NCBI GenBank assembly: GCA_017469645.1 | Contig: JAFUFY010000004.1 | Coordinates: 1-48,483, forward strand | Direction of reading: 5' to 3' | Length of the DNA stretch: 48,483 nt | Source of the DNA: Campylobacter sp. | GTDB lineage: Bacteria; Campylobacterota; Campylobacteria; Campylobacterales; Campylobacteraceae | Part shown: positions 35,585 to 45,466 of the stretch, one piece after another | Numbering within the stretch: the first letter of the stretch is position 1 | How the letters are laid out: every line of letters starts with the position of its first letter | Notes under the pieces: generated by a model | Seen by the model: only the letters and a program-made list of their open reading frames with translations | The model's database searches: none | What the model was told of the DNA's origin: nothing | Translations under genes and position numbers: made by a program

Positions 35585-36951
35585 TGCTCTATCTCTTTGA
35601 TTTGTGTTTTCACACTTGCATTTGCCGTGCCGCCAAATGAAGTTCTAGCTTCTTTTGAGTTGGCTAAATTTAGCACTTCTATGGCGCTTTCATCGAAGTC
35701 TGCGTAAATTTTTCTAAGCTCTTTTAGACTAATTTCGCTTAAATCAATGCCAAGTTTTTCAGCCCTTGCTACGCACTTTCCTGTGATAAAATGAGCCTGT
35801 CTAAATGGCACATTTCTTTCTCGCACCAAAAAATCAGCTAAATCAGTCGCACTTAAATGACCTGTTTTGGTTGCTTTTAGCATATTTTCTTCGTTAAATT
35901 TGGTTGTTTTTAACATTTCATTTAAAATAACAAGCGAATTTTTAGCTTGTTCCACACTATCAAAAACGCCTTCTTTGTCTTCTTGCATATCCTTGTTATA
36001 CGCCAAAGGTAGGGCTTTCATCGTGGTTAGTAGCGCCATTAAATTTCCATAAACCCTGCCCGTTTTGCCTCTAATTAGCTCTGCGACATCTGGGTTTTTC
36101 TTTTGTGGCATTATGCTTGAACCTGTGCTAAATTTATCGCTTATCGTAATAAATCCAAATTCTTGCGAACTCCACAAAATAAGCTCTTCGCAAAGCCTTG
36201 AAGTGTGCGTAAAAATAACGCTTATGTTAAATAAAATCTCCAAAGCAAAATCTCTATCGCTAACGCCGTCCATAGAATTTGACAAAGGCGCTTTAAAGCC
36301 CATAAGCTCGGCAGTTTGGTTGCGATTTATCTTATGTGGTGTTCCTGCAAGTGCCGCACTTCCCAAAGGAGATAAATTGTTTCGCTCATAACTTGAAATA
36401 AGGCGATCAAAATCCCTTTTAAACATAAACGCATACGCCATTAAATGTTGTGCTAGGCTTACCGGTTGAGCGTGTTGCAGGTGTGTGTAACCGGGCATTA
36501 TCGTGTTTAAATTTGCTTTTGCGATTTCATTAAAAGATGTGATTAAATTTAGCAAAAGTTTTGAAATTTCCAAATTTGAACGAAGCACAAATCTCCTAAA
36601 ATCGGTTGCAACCTGATCATTTCTACTTCGTGCTGTGTGAAGTTTGCCACCCAGTTCTGCTCCGATTATCTCGCCAAGGCGTTTTTCAACCGCCATGTGA
36701 ATATCTTCATCGCTAATTTTTATCTCAAATTTGCCGTTTTCAAATTCTTTTAAAATTTGTTCTAAACCTTTTATGATTTTTTTGCTCTCATTTTTTGTGA
36801 TAATCCCGCACTCACCAAGCATCGTAGCATGGGCAATCGAGCCTGTAATATCCTCAAAATATAAATTTTTATCAAATTCTATCGAAGCGTTAAATTTTTC
36901 TAAAAGTTCGCTACTAGCTTCGCTAAATCTGCCTTCCCACATTTTTTTCAT
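35563..36951 (-). CDS. argH: Argininosuccinate lyase
   Basis: A 462-aa enzyme that cleaves argininosuccinate to arginine and fumarate. The fumarase/lyase signature [16 protein letters not shown] occurs near residue 278, and [15 protein letters not shown] near 105 and [12 protein letters not shown] near 155 complete the active site. The start overlaps the stop of the CAP-protein gene through ATGA. Normal length, no damage. Confidence 0.97.
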   Translation of the reverse strand: MKKMWEGRFSEASSELLEKFNASIEFDKNLYFEDITGSIAHATMLGECGIITKNESKKIIKGLEQILKEFENGKFEIKISDEDIHMAVEKRLGEIIGAELGGKLHTARSRNDQVATDFRRFVLRSNLEISKLLLNLITSFNEIAKANLNTIMPGYTHLQHAQPVSLAQHLMAYAFMFKRDFDRLISSYERNNLSPLGSAALAGTPHKINRNQTAELMGFKAPLSNSMDGVSDRDFALEILFNISVIFTHTSRLCEELILWSSQEFGFITISDKFSTGSSIMPQKKNPDVAELIRGKTGRVYGNLMALLTTMKALPLAYNKDMQEDKEGVFDSVEQAKNSLVILNEMLKTTKFNEENMLKATKTGHLSATDLADFLVRERNVPFRQAHFITGKCVARAEKLGIDLSEISLKELRKIYADFDESAIEVLNLANSKEARTSFGGTANASVKTQIKEIEQWLKSKA

Positions 36952-38294
36952 CGTCGTTTCCTTGCTAAAAAATAAAATATAATTATAGCCAAAATTATAC
37001 AGCCCACAGCGTAGATGAGCTGATCTTGCTTGTAATTTTTTGATTTTTCTTTTAAAAACACATTGATAACTTTGCCGTCATTTGTCGTAATTTTTAGTTT
37101 CGAGCCTTTTGCGCCGCTAAGTTTAACTCGCAAAGTATTTGCGTGTGGATTTGAAATTTCAGGTTTATTCATAAATGAAGAACTTGCCTTATATGAACTT
37201 AACAAGTCGTTGCAATCTTTTGGTGCGATAAAAATATCATAATAAATATCAGGCATAACGCCCAAATTATCGCCATCTTTGGCTACGAAATAGTTGTTTT
37301 TTGGTGTGGAAGTTTTAAATTTCCACGCATGAGTTTTATTTTCTCCATCTTGCGTGTAGCTAAATTTGGCTTCGTATTCCGCGTCAAATTCAAAAATGCT
37401 TTTACTAAAAAGCACAAACTGGCGGTCGTTTAAAATGCCGTTTGGATCGCTTTTTTTATCCAAAATTTTTGTATCTGTGATTTCTACGCCGTTTTTGTAA
37501 ATTTTAAAACTTTGCATTTTAACGGGCTTGGCGAATTTATTAAATTCGATACTTATCGGATTTGCCGTGATTTTGCACTCCGGAATAGGATCTGGAATTT
37601 CATTGCTAAAAAAGGCTTGTTGGGGTTCCGAATTTGGAAAATAAACAAACGGCGTGGAATTTAATCTATTTGCCATTTCAAATTTATCGGATTTCATTTT
37701 TAGCGTTTTATCCTTGCACATACCAAGTATAAATCTGCCGTTGCCTTCGTCGTTTTTGTTTGCGCTACAAAATCGTTCAAGCGATGAATTTCCCATTTCA
37801 AAGGCGTAACTTGCGTCTTTTTCGTTTTTAAAGTAGGCAATGCCGACCTCATCGATTTCAAAATCCAAAAATGCAAAGCGATGATAAATCGCACTCATAA
37901 GCCCGTCAATCGCACTTTGCAAATCATCAGCATTAAAAGATATATTTTCTCTAACGCTTGAATTATACCCTACAAACTCAGCTCTTTTGCTCGGATTTTC
38001 TCCTGTAAAACCGGTTTTCCCTTGAATTTCATCGTGCGACATAACTGAATTTGCAACAACATATTTTGCGTGATTAAGCGCGGCAAGATCTAAAATTTGA
38101 TTTTGTTTTAGCTGATTAAGTCCTGATTTTATACGAAGATTATTTAGATAATTAAGCGGTTCATCATAAACTAAAAAACCGCTTTTTGATTCAAGCGGTT
38201 TTTTAAGATTATCTGGGGCTTTTTCGCAAGAAATAAGCAAAAAAGCAGCGCCCAAAAGCAAAAAAAATCTAAGCTTTCGGACCTGCTTTTGCAA
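36948..38294 (-). CDS. CAP/SCP-domain lipoprotein with C-terminal membrane helix
   Basis: About 448 aa from a TTG at 38294, inside the end of pckA (26-base overlap). A lipoprotein signal with LISC (Cys23) leads to a CAP-like domain, about 45-170: [44 protein letters not shown], and [22 protein letters not shown] further beta-rich region follows, and the protein ends with a membrane helix (about 422-444, [10 protein letters not shown]) and RKRR. Having both a lipobox and a C-terminal anchor is unusual. CAP proteins are secreted in many bacteria; their role here is unknown. Confidence 0.72.
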   Translation of the reverse strand: MQKQVRKLRFFLLLGAAFLLISCEKAPDNLKKPLESKSGFLVYDEPLNYLNNLRIKSGLNQLKQNQILDLAALNHAKYVVANSVMSHDEIQGKTGFTGENPSKRAEFVGYNSSVRENISFNADDLQSAIDGLMSAIYHRFAFLDFEIDEVGIAYFKNEKDASYAFEMGNSSLERFCSANKNDEGNGRFILGMCKDKTLKMKSDKFEMANRLNSTPFVYFPNSEPQQAFFSNEIPDPIPECKITANPISIEFNKFAKPVKMQSFKIYKNGVEITDTKILDKKSDPNGILNDRQFVLFSKSIFEFDAEYEAKFSYTQDGENKTHAWKFKTSTPKNNYFVAKDGDNLGVMPDIYYDIFIAPKDCNDLLSSYKASSSFMNKPEISNPHANTLRVKLSGAKGSKLKITTNDGKVINVFLKEKSKNYKQDQLIYAVGCIILAIIIFYFLARKRR

Positions 38295-39846
38295 ATTCTA
38301 TTCCTTCTTTGACATCTTCGTAGCGTTTGAAATTTTCTACAAACATTTTCGCTAATTTCTCGCGAGTTTTTGCGTATTCATCAGCATTTTCCCAAGTGTT
38401 GGCTGGATTTAGAAGTTTTGTCTCAACTCCCGCTAACTCTTTTGGAACGGCTAGATTAAATTTTTCAAAATTTTCAAATTCGCATTTTGTAATACTTCCA
38501 TCAAGGATTGCATTTATACAAGCACGAGTTGCCTTTATGCTCATGCGTTTGCCAACGCCATAAGCTCCACCGCTCCAACCTGTATTTACTAGATATACAT
38601 TTACGCCGTGTTTGTCGATTTTCTCGCCTAGAAGTTTTGCATAAACTGTCGGGTGAAGCGGCATAAACGGCTCACCAAAACAAGCACTAAAAGTCGCCAC
38701 AGGCTCGGTAATACCGCGTTCAGTTCCTGCGACTTTGGCAGTATATCCGCTTAGGAAATAATACATCGCTTGTTCTTTTGTAAGCTTCGCAACAGGCGGT
38801 AAAACGCCAAAAGCGTCAGCGCTTAGGAAAATGATATTTTTTGGGTGCCCTGCTTTTAGACTTTTTTGATGATTTTCAATGTGTTCTATCGGATAGCTAA
38901 CGCGTGTGTTTTCGGTTTTATATGAATCAGCATAATTTACAACCCCGTGTTCGTCATAAACGACATTTTCTAAAAGTGCGTTTCTTTTGATAGCAGCGTA
39001 AATTTCAGGCTCACTAGCAGGGTCTAAATTTATACATTTTGCATAGCAACCGCCTTCAAAGTTAAACACACCTTCATCGTCCCAGCCATGCTCGTCATCG
39101 CCGATTAACGCTCTATTTGGATCTGTTGAAAGTGTTGTTTTTCCAGTTCCTGAAAGCCCAAAAAATAGTGCAGTGTCGCCGTCCTTGCCGACATTTGCTG
39201 AGCAGTGCATTGACATTTTACCTTGAAGCGGAAGCCAATAATTCATCATAGAAAAAATTCCTTTTTTCATCTCTCCGCCATACCATGTTCCGCCGATTAC
39301 AGCGACATTTTCTTCGACATTAAAAATAACAAAAACTTCTGAGTTTAATCCGTCTTTTTCATAATTTTCATTTTCACATTTACAAGCGTTATAAACGACG
39401 AAATCCGGGTGAAAATTTGATAACTCATCAGAGCTTGGGCGGATAAACATATTTTTTACAAAGTGCGCTTGCCACGCCACTTCTGTTACAAAACGAACGC
39501 TTTTTCGGCTCTCTAAGCTAGATCCACAAAATGCGTCTTGGATATAGATATTTTTATTTGAAAGTTGAGTTTTTGCTTTTTTTAGAAGTTTTTCAAAAAG
39601 TTCTTTTGTGATAGGTTGATTGATTTTGCCCCAAGCTATATATTTTTGGCTCGGGTCTTGTTTGACGAAATATTTATCTTTTGGGCTTCGTCCGGTAAAA
39701 ATTCCAGTATCAACCATAAAGGTTCCGTTTGAGCTAACCTTGCCCTCATCATTTCGCACCTCATGCTCAAAAAGTTCGTCATAACTTAGGTTATAATAAA
39801 CTTCCTTCACGCCTTCCAAGCCTAACTTGTCCAAGTCGTTAATCAT
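38269..39846 (-). CDS. pckA: Phosphoenolpyruvate carboxykinase (ATP)
   Basis: 525 aa from the ATG at 39846, with AAAGGA upstream; a longer in-frame start lacks an RBS. It converts oxaloacetate and ATP to PEP, essential for gluconeogenesis from amino acids and organic acids in campylobacters that lack glycolysis. The kinase-1 loop [11 protein letters not shown] and kinase-2 region [18 protein letters not shown] are present, and [11 protein letters not shown] lies near the N-terminus. Normal length. Confidence 0.97.
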   Translation of the reverse strand: MINDLDKLGLEGVKEVYYNLSYDELFEHEVRNDEGKVSSNGTFMVDTGIFTGRSPKDKYFVKQDPSQKYIAWGKINQPITKELFEKLLKKAKTQLSNKNIYIQDAFCGSSLESRKSVRFVTEVAWQAHFVKNMFIRPSSDELSNFHPDFVVYNACKCENENYEKDGLNSEVFVIFNVEENVAVIGGTWYGGEMKKGIFSMMNYWLPLQGKMSMHCSANVGKDGDTALFFGLSGTGKTTLSTDPNRALIGDDEHGWDDEGVFNFEGGCYAKCINLDPASEPEIYAAIKRNALLENVVYDEHGVVNYADSYKTENTRVSYPIEHIENHQKSLKAGHPKNIIFLSADAFGVLPPVAKLTKEQAMYYFLSGYTAKVAGTERGITEPVATFSACFGEPFMPLHPTVYAKLLGEKIDKHGVNVYLVNTGWSGGAYGVGKRMSIKATRACINAILDGSITKCEFENFEKFNLAVPKELAGVETKLLNPANTWENADEYAKTREKLAKMFVENFKRYEDVKEGIEFAKAGPKA

Positions 39847-39923
39847 CGTAATTTCCTTTAAATTTGCTAAGAGATTGAATTTTGTCAAAAAAATTCAGAC
39901 AAAATTCAAAAAATTCAGCTCTA

Positions 39924-39929
39924 ATTATA
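39924..39929 (-). promoter_or_regulatory. -10 box of pckA
   Basis: TATAAT on the minus strand (in GCTATAATTAGAG), about 77 bases before the pckA ATG. It could drive pckA, the CAP gene, argH and hemD together. Confidence 0.55.
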
Positions 39930-40042
39930 GCTAAAAAATGCTTGTTTTAACTTTATAGATAAGAATTGTTATTAAATAATGGAGTTTAAATTTTTTGGCA
40001 TTTTAAAAATAACAAATTTTGTATGCTTTCAAAAAAATTTAA

Positions 40043-41023
40043 TTAAGAATCAAAAATTTTCTTGTTTAAATCTAGCATTTTTGTTATAGCCAAACATTGT
40101 AAAATCACTCGTTTTATGGTAAATGCCGGATTTTTATTTAAAACGCTTTTATTTATATTTGGGTTAAAAATTTCTTCGCCTGTGTCTAAAAAAATACAAA
40201 TTTTTTCATTTATAAAACTTATGCAAATCGGAAAATTCAACTGCTTTTTTAAATTTATCACTCGTTTTATAAAAGCGGGAGTTAAAATATACTCTGCATT
40301 TTGAATATCGTTTGAATGAACACTAAAAATTTCATCAAATTTACTATCATTGGTAGCAAATTTTTTCAAATTTTTCGTAGCACTGAATTTGGCGTCATTA
40401 GCGACGATAAATAATTTAGAATTAATACTTTTATCAAATGTAGCGTGAAAAAATGCTCCGCAGATTGGGTCAATTTTTTTATCTTTATCATATAAGAAAA
40501 GCCTTGCAAATTCAAAATCATGCCCGTTAAATTTGCCAAAAATTTTATTATCAGCATGTAGTTTGTAACCTTGCTTAAAAATTTTACTATCCCGAATAAG
40601 TCCGTATTTTATTTTGCCGTATCGTTCAAATTCAAAACCGAATTTTTCAACGCAAGATTCCAAATATGTATTTTGAAAATGCTCTGTGAATTTATTTTGT
40701 ATTTCGTGTTTAGTTGTCTGAAAAACAGCACAATAAAACAAAAGTCCAGAAATATTTAATGCAAAAATTATGGTAAAATCGTTTAGCAAATTTAGCCTAA
40801 ATAAAAATATGTATAAAATTAGATAAGCACCCAAAATATAAAATTTATATTTCATTTCGGATACAAAAACAGCCACGCCGACCCCGAAATACAATAAATT
40901 TACCGAGCCAATCGTATGTTTAACACAAAGCGGAATCAAAATAAATAAAGGCATAAAAAATTTAAGCATTTTTAGCTTTTTTAAATTCGAAACTCTAAAA
41001 TTTTCTAACTCGTAAATACTCAA
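40043..41023 (-). CDS. DUF3137-like membrane protein
   Basis: A 326-aa protein, probably from a TTG at 41023 with AAGG eight bases upstream. The N-terminal 110 residues hold about four membrane helices; the remaining part is soluble and reads like DUF3137 (FGFEFERYGKIKYGLI, GYKLHADNKIFGKFNGHDFEFARL, GAFFHATFDK). Function unknown. It stands alone between pckA and the APE-type operon. The long run of Lys and Asn residues reflects local AT-richness. Confidence 0.65.
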   Translation of the reverse strand: MSIYELENFRVSNLKKLKMLKFFMPLFILIPLCVKHTIGSVNLLYFGVGVAVFVSEMKYKFYILGAYLILYIFLFRLNLLNDFTIIFALNISGLLFYCAVFQTTKHEIQNKFTEHFQNTYLESCVEKFGFEFERYGKIKYGLIRDSKIFKQGYKLHADNKIFGKFNGHDFEFARLFLYDKDKKIDPICGAFFHATFDKSINSKLFIVANDAKFSATKNLKKFATNDSKFDEIFSVHSNDIQNAEYILTPAFIKRVINLKKQLNFPICISFINEKICIFLDTGEEIFNPNINKSVLNKNPAFTIKRVILQCLAITKMLDLNKKIFDS

Positions 41024-41090
41024 AATTTTACCTTAAATGCCTGTCATGACAATAAAATTTCATTTGATTTTATGTTATGAAAATTTATTG

Positions 41091-41134
41091 GATTAAAAAA
41101 TTCGGTGCAATTTGATACAATATCGCACCGAATT
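41091..41134 (-). terminator. Terminator of the APE-type operon
   Basis: On the minus strand, AATTCGGTGC (41134-41125) pairs with GCACCGAATT (41108-41099) over 10 bp with a 16-nt loop, followed by TTTTTT. It lies just after the stop of the 140-aa gene, so that gene is the last member of the operon. Confidence 0.75.
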
Positions 41135-41142
41135 TACTAAAT

Positions 41143-41565
41143 TTATTTTGCAATATAGCCACGAAGTGTAACGCCGACCATTATATTTCCGACACCACAC
41201 TCAAATTCTTTACTGCTTATAAACTCATTTTTATAATAGTAGCTAGAAAGATTTACAACCTTGCTTCCGCCTTCTCTTTTGGCTCTTTCTTGAAAAGTCT
41301 TAATCGCAGATAAAAACGCCCAGTTGCAGGCTGCTTCATCGCTTTTGCCTACGCCGTTTGTCTTTTTGTTGGCTGAGAGCTGCTGGGTAATTTTTTTAGC
41401 TTTGCCGCCGTCTTTACCAAAATATAACTTAATACTAGGATCTAGCACCTCTTTTGCTCTTGGGTCGTTTAATGCACCCTGAATAGAAAATCGCATTACA
41501 TCATTTTTCGCCCAAACACTGCTAGTAAGTAGCATTGCACCTAAAAATAAAACAAATTTTTTCAT
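41143..41565 (-). CDS. Small periplasmic protein of the 'excinuclease ATPase subunit' annotation family
   Basis: A 140-aa protein with a signal peptide (residues 1-19, ending VWA). The pattern LYFGKDGGKAKK, NKKTNGVGKSDEAACNWAFLSAI, ERAKREGGSKVVNLSSYYYKNE and ECGVGNIMVGVTLRG matches a periplasmic family often misnamed excinuclease ATPase subunit; it has no ATPase motif. Two conserved Cys could form a disulfide. It starts 16 bp after the ketosynthase stop with AAAGGAG and precedes the terminator, so it is probably part of the APE-type operon. Role unknown. Confidence 0.78.
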   Translation of the reverse strand: MKKFVLFLGAMLLTSSVWAKNDVMRFSIQGALNDPRAKEVLDPSIKLYFGKDGGKAKKITQQLSANKKTNGVGKSDEAACNWAFLSAIKTFQERAKREGGSKVVNLSSYYYKNEFISSKEFECGVGNIMVGVTLRGYIAK

Positions 41566-41581
41566 TTTATCTCCTTTAAAT

Positions 41582-42811
41582 TTACTCTTTAAAATCTCTA
41601 AAAATCAAAGATGTATTAACCCCGCCAAATGCGAAATTATTATTCATTACAAATTCGGTTTTTATCTCGGTAATATCGCGTAAATAATTCAAATTTGCAC
41701 ACTGCAAATCTAGCGAATTTAAATTTAAATTTGGATAAAACCTGCTTTGCTTCATCATCATAATGCTTAAAAAACTCTCCAACGCCCCACACGCACCCAA
41801 AGTATGCCCAAGATAGCTTTTTAGCGAACTAATTGCCGTTTTTTCGCCAAAAAGCTCGTTTGTAGCGATACTTTCTGCGATGTCGCCTTGCTTGGTGGCC
41901 GTGGCGTGAGCGTTTATGTAGCCGATTTTTTCAGGCGTCAAATTTGCATCTTTTAAAGCTAAACGCATAGCTTCTTTCATCGTGGCACTTTGCGGTCTAG
42001 TGATGTGAGCGCCATCGCAACTCGATCCAAAACCCACAATCTCAGCGTAAATTTTGGCATTTCTTTTTTTTGCGCTTTCTAAACTCTCTAAAACTAGCAT
42101 CGATCCGCCTTCGCCCAAAACTAGTCCGTCTCTATCCGCATCAAACGGCGCAGGAGCGGTTTTTGGCGCATCATTTTTACAGCTTGTCGCAAACAATCTA
42201 TCAAAAACAAAGGCTTCGCTAGGACAAAGCTCTTCTGCACCACCTGCTAACATCATATCGATTTGTCCGTATTTTATGGCTTCATAAGAGTATCCTATGG
42301 CATGACTTGCACTCGTACAAGCCGAACTTGTCGGAATCATACGACCTTTTAGCCCATAAAAAATAGAAATATTTGCAGCTGTGGTGTGTGGCATCATTCT
42401 TATGTAGGTATTTGCATTAAAATTGCTCTCCATGCCAAGTAGCAAAGTAACCGCCTGAGACATAGCTTCTGTGCTTCCTGTACTAGAACCAGCTGCCACG
42501 CCCATTCGCCCGTCTTTTATGCTCTCGTTCTCTAAAAGCCCGGCATCTTTTAAGGCTAGTCCTGCGGCTTCGACGGCGTATTGAGACACAATCCCCAAAG
42601 AGCGAAGTTGTTTTCTATCCCACTCTTTGGGTGGTGCATAACCTATTATCGGAGCGGCTAAGCGAGTATTTAATTCACTCCCAAATCTATCCCACTCGCT
42701 CATAAATTTAACGGCATTTTGCTTAGCCTCAAATCTAGCTCTTATCTCGCTCCACTCACGCCCAAATGCACAAACATTTCCAAAACCCGTAACAACAACC
42801 CTATTTAACAT
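41582..42811 (-). CDS. Beta-ketoacyl-ACP synthase, APE type (ApeR position)
   Basis: A 409-aa FabF-fold ketosynthase. The Cys-His-His triad is complete: Cys165 in TSSACTSASH, His302 in NAHATATKQGD and His336 in LGHTLGACGA. The NAHATAT version of the first His motif is typical of ketosynthases from aryl polyene clusters rather than of housekeeping FabF (NAHGTST). In APE systems such enzymes extend an aryl starter with malonyl units. It overlaps the ketoreductase gene by seven bases. Confidence 0.87.
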   Translation of the reverse strand: MLNRVVVTGFGNVCAFGREWSEIRARFEAKQNAVKFMSEWDRFGSELNTRLAAPIIGYAPPKEWDRKQLRSLGIVSQYAVEAAGLALKDAGLLENESIKDGRMGVAAGSSTGSTEAMSQAVTLLLGMESNFNANTYIRMMPHTTAANISIFYGLKGRMIPTSSACTSASHAIGYSYEAIKYGQIDMMLAGGAEELCPSEAFVFDRLFATSCKNDAPKTAPAPFDADRDGLVLGEGGSMLVLESLESAKKRNAKIYAEIVGFGSSCDGAHITRPQSATMKEAMRLALKDANLTPEKIGYINAHATATKQGDIAESIATNELFGEKTAISSLKSYLGHTLGACGALESFLSIMMMKQSRFYPNLNLNSLDLQCANLNYLRDITEIKTEFVMNNNFAFGGVNTSLIFRDFKE

Positions 42812-43533
42812 AATCCGCCATTTACTCCTATTACTTGTCTTGTGATATAGCTAGCGTCCCCACTTAGCAAAAACTCAGCCAAAGCAGCCACTTCGTCTGC
42901 TTTCCCGATGCGACGAGCCGGGATTTGCTTGATTATCTCATCTTTTAATTCGCCCAAATCTGTCATAGCCGTATCTATTAGCCCCGGCGCTATGCAATTA
43001 ACGGTTATTTTCCTACTTGCAAGCTCGATCGCCAAAGATTTTGCCGCCGCAATGAGACCTGCTTTACTTGCGGCGTAATTACTCTGTCCGCGATTTCCCA
43101 TAATACCGCTAACTGAGCTCATTACGATAATCCTAGCAGGTTTTTTAGCCCTTATCATCGGCATTAGCACGGGATTTAGCACATTATAAAAACTATTTAA
43201 ATTTGTATCAATTACGCTTTTCCACTCAATCTCTTCAAGTCCAGCAAATGTGTTATCTCGCGTAATTCCTGCGTTTAAAATCACGCCGTAATATACGCCG
43301 TTTGCCCCAATATCATCTTGCAAAATTTGCTTAGCTTTGGCAGTATCTGCGACATCAAAATTTAAAATTTCAGGCTTTTTGCCGCTAAATTTGCAAATTT
43401 CATCCGCTACGGCTTGTAAATTTACCAAATTTCGCCCGTGCAAAACCACTTCATAACCGGCTTTTGCTAGTCTTAAAGCACACGCCTTGCCGATCCCCGC
43501 ACTAGAACCTGTAATCAAAACTCGCTTATTCAT
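42805..43533 (-). CDS. 3-ketoacyl-ACP reductase, APE type (ApeQ position)
   Basis: A 242-aa short-chain dehydrogenase, FabG-like. The cofactor motif is TGSSAGIG (8-15), NAG occurs at about 87-89, and the catalytic residues are Ser140, Tyr153 and Lys157 (SNYAASKAG). It reduces the beta-keto group after each extension. It sits between the dehydratase-like and terminal ketosynthase genes with 7-8 base overlaps on both sides, in the same order as apeP-apeQ-apeR. All catalytic residues are present. Confidence 0.9.
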   Translation of the reverse strand: MNKRVLITGSSAGIGKACALRLAKAGYEVVLHGRNLVNLQAVADEICKFSGKKPEILNFDVADTAKAKQILQDDIGANGVYYGVILNAGITRDNTFAGLEEIEWKSVIDTNLNSFYNVLNPVLMPMIRAKKPARIIVMSSVSGIMGNRGQSNYAASKAGLIAAAKSLAIELASRKITVNCIAPGLIDTAMTDLGELKDEIIKQIPARRIGKADEVAALAEFLLSGDASYITRQVIGVNGGLC

Positions 43534-43951
43534 TTATCGCCTTATCTAAAAATTCTTTGCTCGGATTTAACACACTCAAACTCGCCCTTGCGATTATTTC
43601 GTCTTTGCGTAAAATTTCACAATCAAACACAAACATTCCAGCCCCGTCACTTAGGCTTTCTGTTGCTTTTATGATTAGCTCGTCGCCCACATTTACAAAA
43701 GGGCGGAAAATATCCATTTTGCGACAACTTAGCAAAAATCCAAGCTCGATTTTATCGTTACTTCCTGCATACGCCGCGATTGATTGTGCCATTATTTCGA
43801 TATATGTGTAGCTTTCAAATCGTCCGTCTTTTACAAATGGCGAACTAGGCGGAATTTTCACAGCGCATACTATCTCGCCTTGCCTGATTTCTTTGATTTC
43901 GTCCAAAAAAACCATATATCCGCTTTGGGGCAAAATTGATTTTATATTCAT
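43526..43951 (-). CDS. Hotdog-fold dehydratase-like protein, APE type (ApeP position)
   Basis: A 141-aa protein of the FabZ/ApeP-like hotdog group. The N-terminus LPQSGYMVFLDEIKEI corresponds to the family's LPHxxxMxxLD, with Gln in place of the usual His. The central helix ESYTYIEIMAQSIAAYAG retains the Glu of the ExMAQ motif. In APE clusters such proteins act with the ketoreductase to make the conjugated double bonds. The Gln substitution leaves open whether it is catalytic alone or a partner subunit. It is coupled by ATGA to the upstream ketosynthase gene. Confidence 0.8.
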   Translation of the reverse strand: MNIKSILPQSGYMVFLDEIKEIRQGEIVCAVKIPPSSPFVKDGRFESYTYIEIMAQSIAAYAGSNDKIELGFLLSCRKMDIFRPFVNVGDELIIKATESLSDGAGMFVFDCEILRKDEIIARASLSVLNPSKEFLDKAINE

Positions 43952-45096
43952 ATTTTTCCTATCACGCTAACTGCGTTATCTCCGCCAAAAGCAAAGCTTA
44001 AATTCATTGCAGTTTTTATGTTCGTCTGTATTTTTTTATCTATTATATTTATTTTTGGCAAAATTTGCTCTTTATCGTAAATTTGAGGCGGCAAAATGCC
44101 GTTTTTTATGGCTTGAAAGCAAATTCCAAGCTCTATGGCTCCTGCTGCTCCTAGCGTATGGCCAAAAATCGGCTTACTCGAACTACACGGCGTGTTTTTT
44201 AGCGTCGAACTTATCGCCACGCTTTCCATAATGTCGTTTGCATTTGTGCCTGTGCCGTGTAAATTTACATAATCCACTTTGTCTAAACCCGCTTTTTGCA
44301 AGGCTAAATTTATCGCCTCAATTTGCATAGTGGCATTTGGATTTGGTTTGGTTATATGAAAAGCGTCTGAGTTTGCATGGTATGAGAGCAAAGCAATGTC
44401 TGAAATCTCATCACGACTTAGCAAAAAAACTCCCGCTCCTTCGCCCAAATTCGTGCCTTTTCGGTTAAGAGAGAACGGATTTAATCTCTCATCGCTTAGC
44501 ACTCCAAGACTCTCAAATCCCAAAACAGTCAAAGTATCGATCCCGTCGCTCCCACCGCAAATCACAGCGTCGCAAATCCCGCTTTTTATAAGCCTTGCAG
44601 CTTCGATTACGGCTTTATTTCCGCTAGTGCAAGCTGATGAAATCCCCACCGCAACGCTTTTTAAGCCAAAAAAATCTCTCACGAAATTTGCAGGATTTCC
44701 CTGAGAGTTTTGCTCTGCGTTGTATCCTTTAAATTCGCCCGTTTTTGCATGATTTTCAAAGGCTTTAAAATTGCTTTGCACGCCTGTTACGGTCGTGCCA
44801 ATGACCACGCCGACGCGGTGCGAGCCAAATTTAGCAATAGCGTTTTTTATCTCATTTTCAATTTGCATAAGAGCAAGAAATAAAATTTGATTTGTGCGAT
44901 TGGCAAATTTGCTTTGGAATTTAGGGCAAATTTCATCTAAATTTAAATCAATTTTCCCAAGCATAAAGCTTTTATTTTCATAAAAATTTTCTATTTTTCT
45001 AATAGCAGATTTTTTTTGGCAAACTGCGTCAAATACGGCTTTACTATTATTTCCGACTGCGGTTATAAGACCCGGATTACTTAGATAAATTTGCAT
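43948..45096 (-). CDS. Beta-ketoacyl-ACP synthase, APE type (ApeO position)
   Basis: A 382-aa ketosynthase, distinct from the one at 41582. The triad is complete: Cys156 in GISSACTSGN, His280 in NLHGTGTNAND and His313 in FGHTLGAAGA, so it is not a catalytically dead chain-length factor. It starts within the end of the lipoprotein gene (20-base overlap) and ends at ATGA with the dehydratase-like gene. The block lipoprotein-KS-DH-KR-KS reproduces the distal order of APE clusters (apeN-O-P-Q-R in the E. coli/Xenorhabdus naming, from memory). Confidence 0.87.
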   Translation of the reverse strand: MQIYLSNPGLITAVGNNSKAVFDAVCQKKSAIRKIENFYENKSFMLGKIDLNLDEICPKFQSKFANRTNQILFLALMQIENEIKNAIAKFGSHRVGVVIGTTVTGVQSNFKAFENHAKTGEFKGYNAEQNSQGNPANFVRDFFGLKSVAVGISSACTSGNKAVIEAARLIKSGICDAVICGGSDGIDTLTVLGFESLGVLSDERLNPFSLNRKGTNLGEGAGVFLLSRDEISDIALLSYHANSDAFHITKPNPNATMQIEAINLALQKAGLDKVDYVNLHGTGTNANDIMESVAISSTLKNTPCSSSKPIFGHTLGAAGAIELGICFQAIKNGILPPQIYDKEQILPKINIIDKKIQTNIKTAMNLSFAFGGDNAVSVIGKI

Positions 45097-45466
45097 TTAA
45101 AACCCTATAAATTTGACCTTGCAAATTTATCTCAAATTCGCTTTTTTCGATATTTTCAAGCAAATTCAAAAATAAATTTTCAGCCCCTTTATTTGGCGGT
45201 AAAAATCCGTCGTTTTCAAACTCTGCGCAAATTTTTTCACCGCAATTATTTAAACGCAAAAATTTCCTTGCAATCGGGGCTTTTAGCATATCAAGCCAGA
45301 TAAAATGATAAAATCCTTCGCCGCTTCTAGCAAAAATTTGGCTTTTTACGCCGTCCTTTTCTACTAAAAAATGCTTTTGGCTAAATTTGGGCGTATCGCT
45401 AAGCGTAAATTTAGCAGCACACCCAAAAAACAAAAAAACCGAAAAAACGGCAATCAAAAATTTCAT
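45077..45466 (-). CDS. DUF3261-like lipoprotein, APE type
   Basis: 129 aa from the ATG at 45466, which overlaps the flavoenzyme stop as ATGA; a TTG two codons earlier is less likely. The signal peptide ends FFGC (lipobox, Cys near 16). The mature part is beta-rich with a second Cys pair (NNCGEKIC). Its position before the ketosynthase matches the DUF3261 lipoprotein of APE clusters, which is thought to help place the polyene in the outer membrane. Family membership is inferred from position, size and lipobox. Confidence 0.65.
   Translation of the reverse strand: MKFLIAVFSVFLFFGCAAKFTLSDTPKFSQKHFLVEKDGVKSQIFARSGEGFYHFIWLDMLKAPIARKFLRLNNCGEKICAEFENDGFLPPNKGAENLFLNLLENIEKSEFEINLQGQIYRVLNANLSK

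Noticed and set aside
41582..45096. Ordinary fatty-acid (fab) gene cluster
   Set aside because: Two different ketosynthases, a PPTase, a halogenase-like enzyme and a lipoprotein in one operon, with no acpP, fabD or fabH, do not fit housekeeping fatty-acid synthesis.
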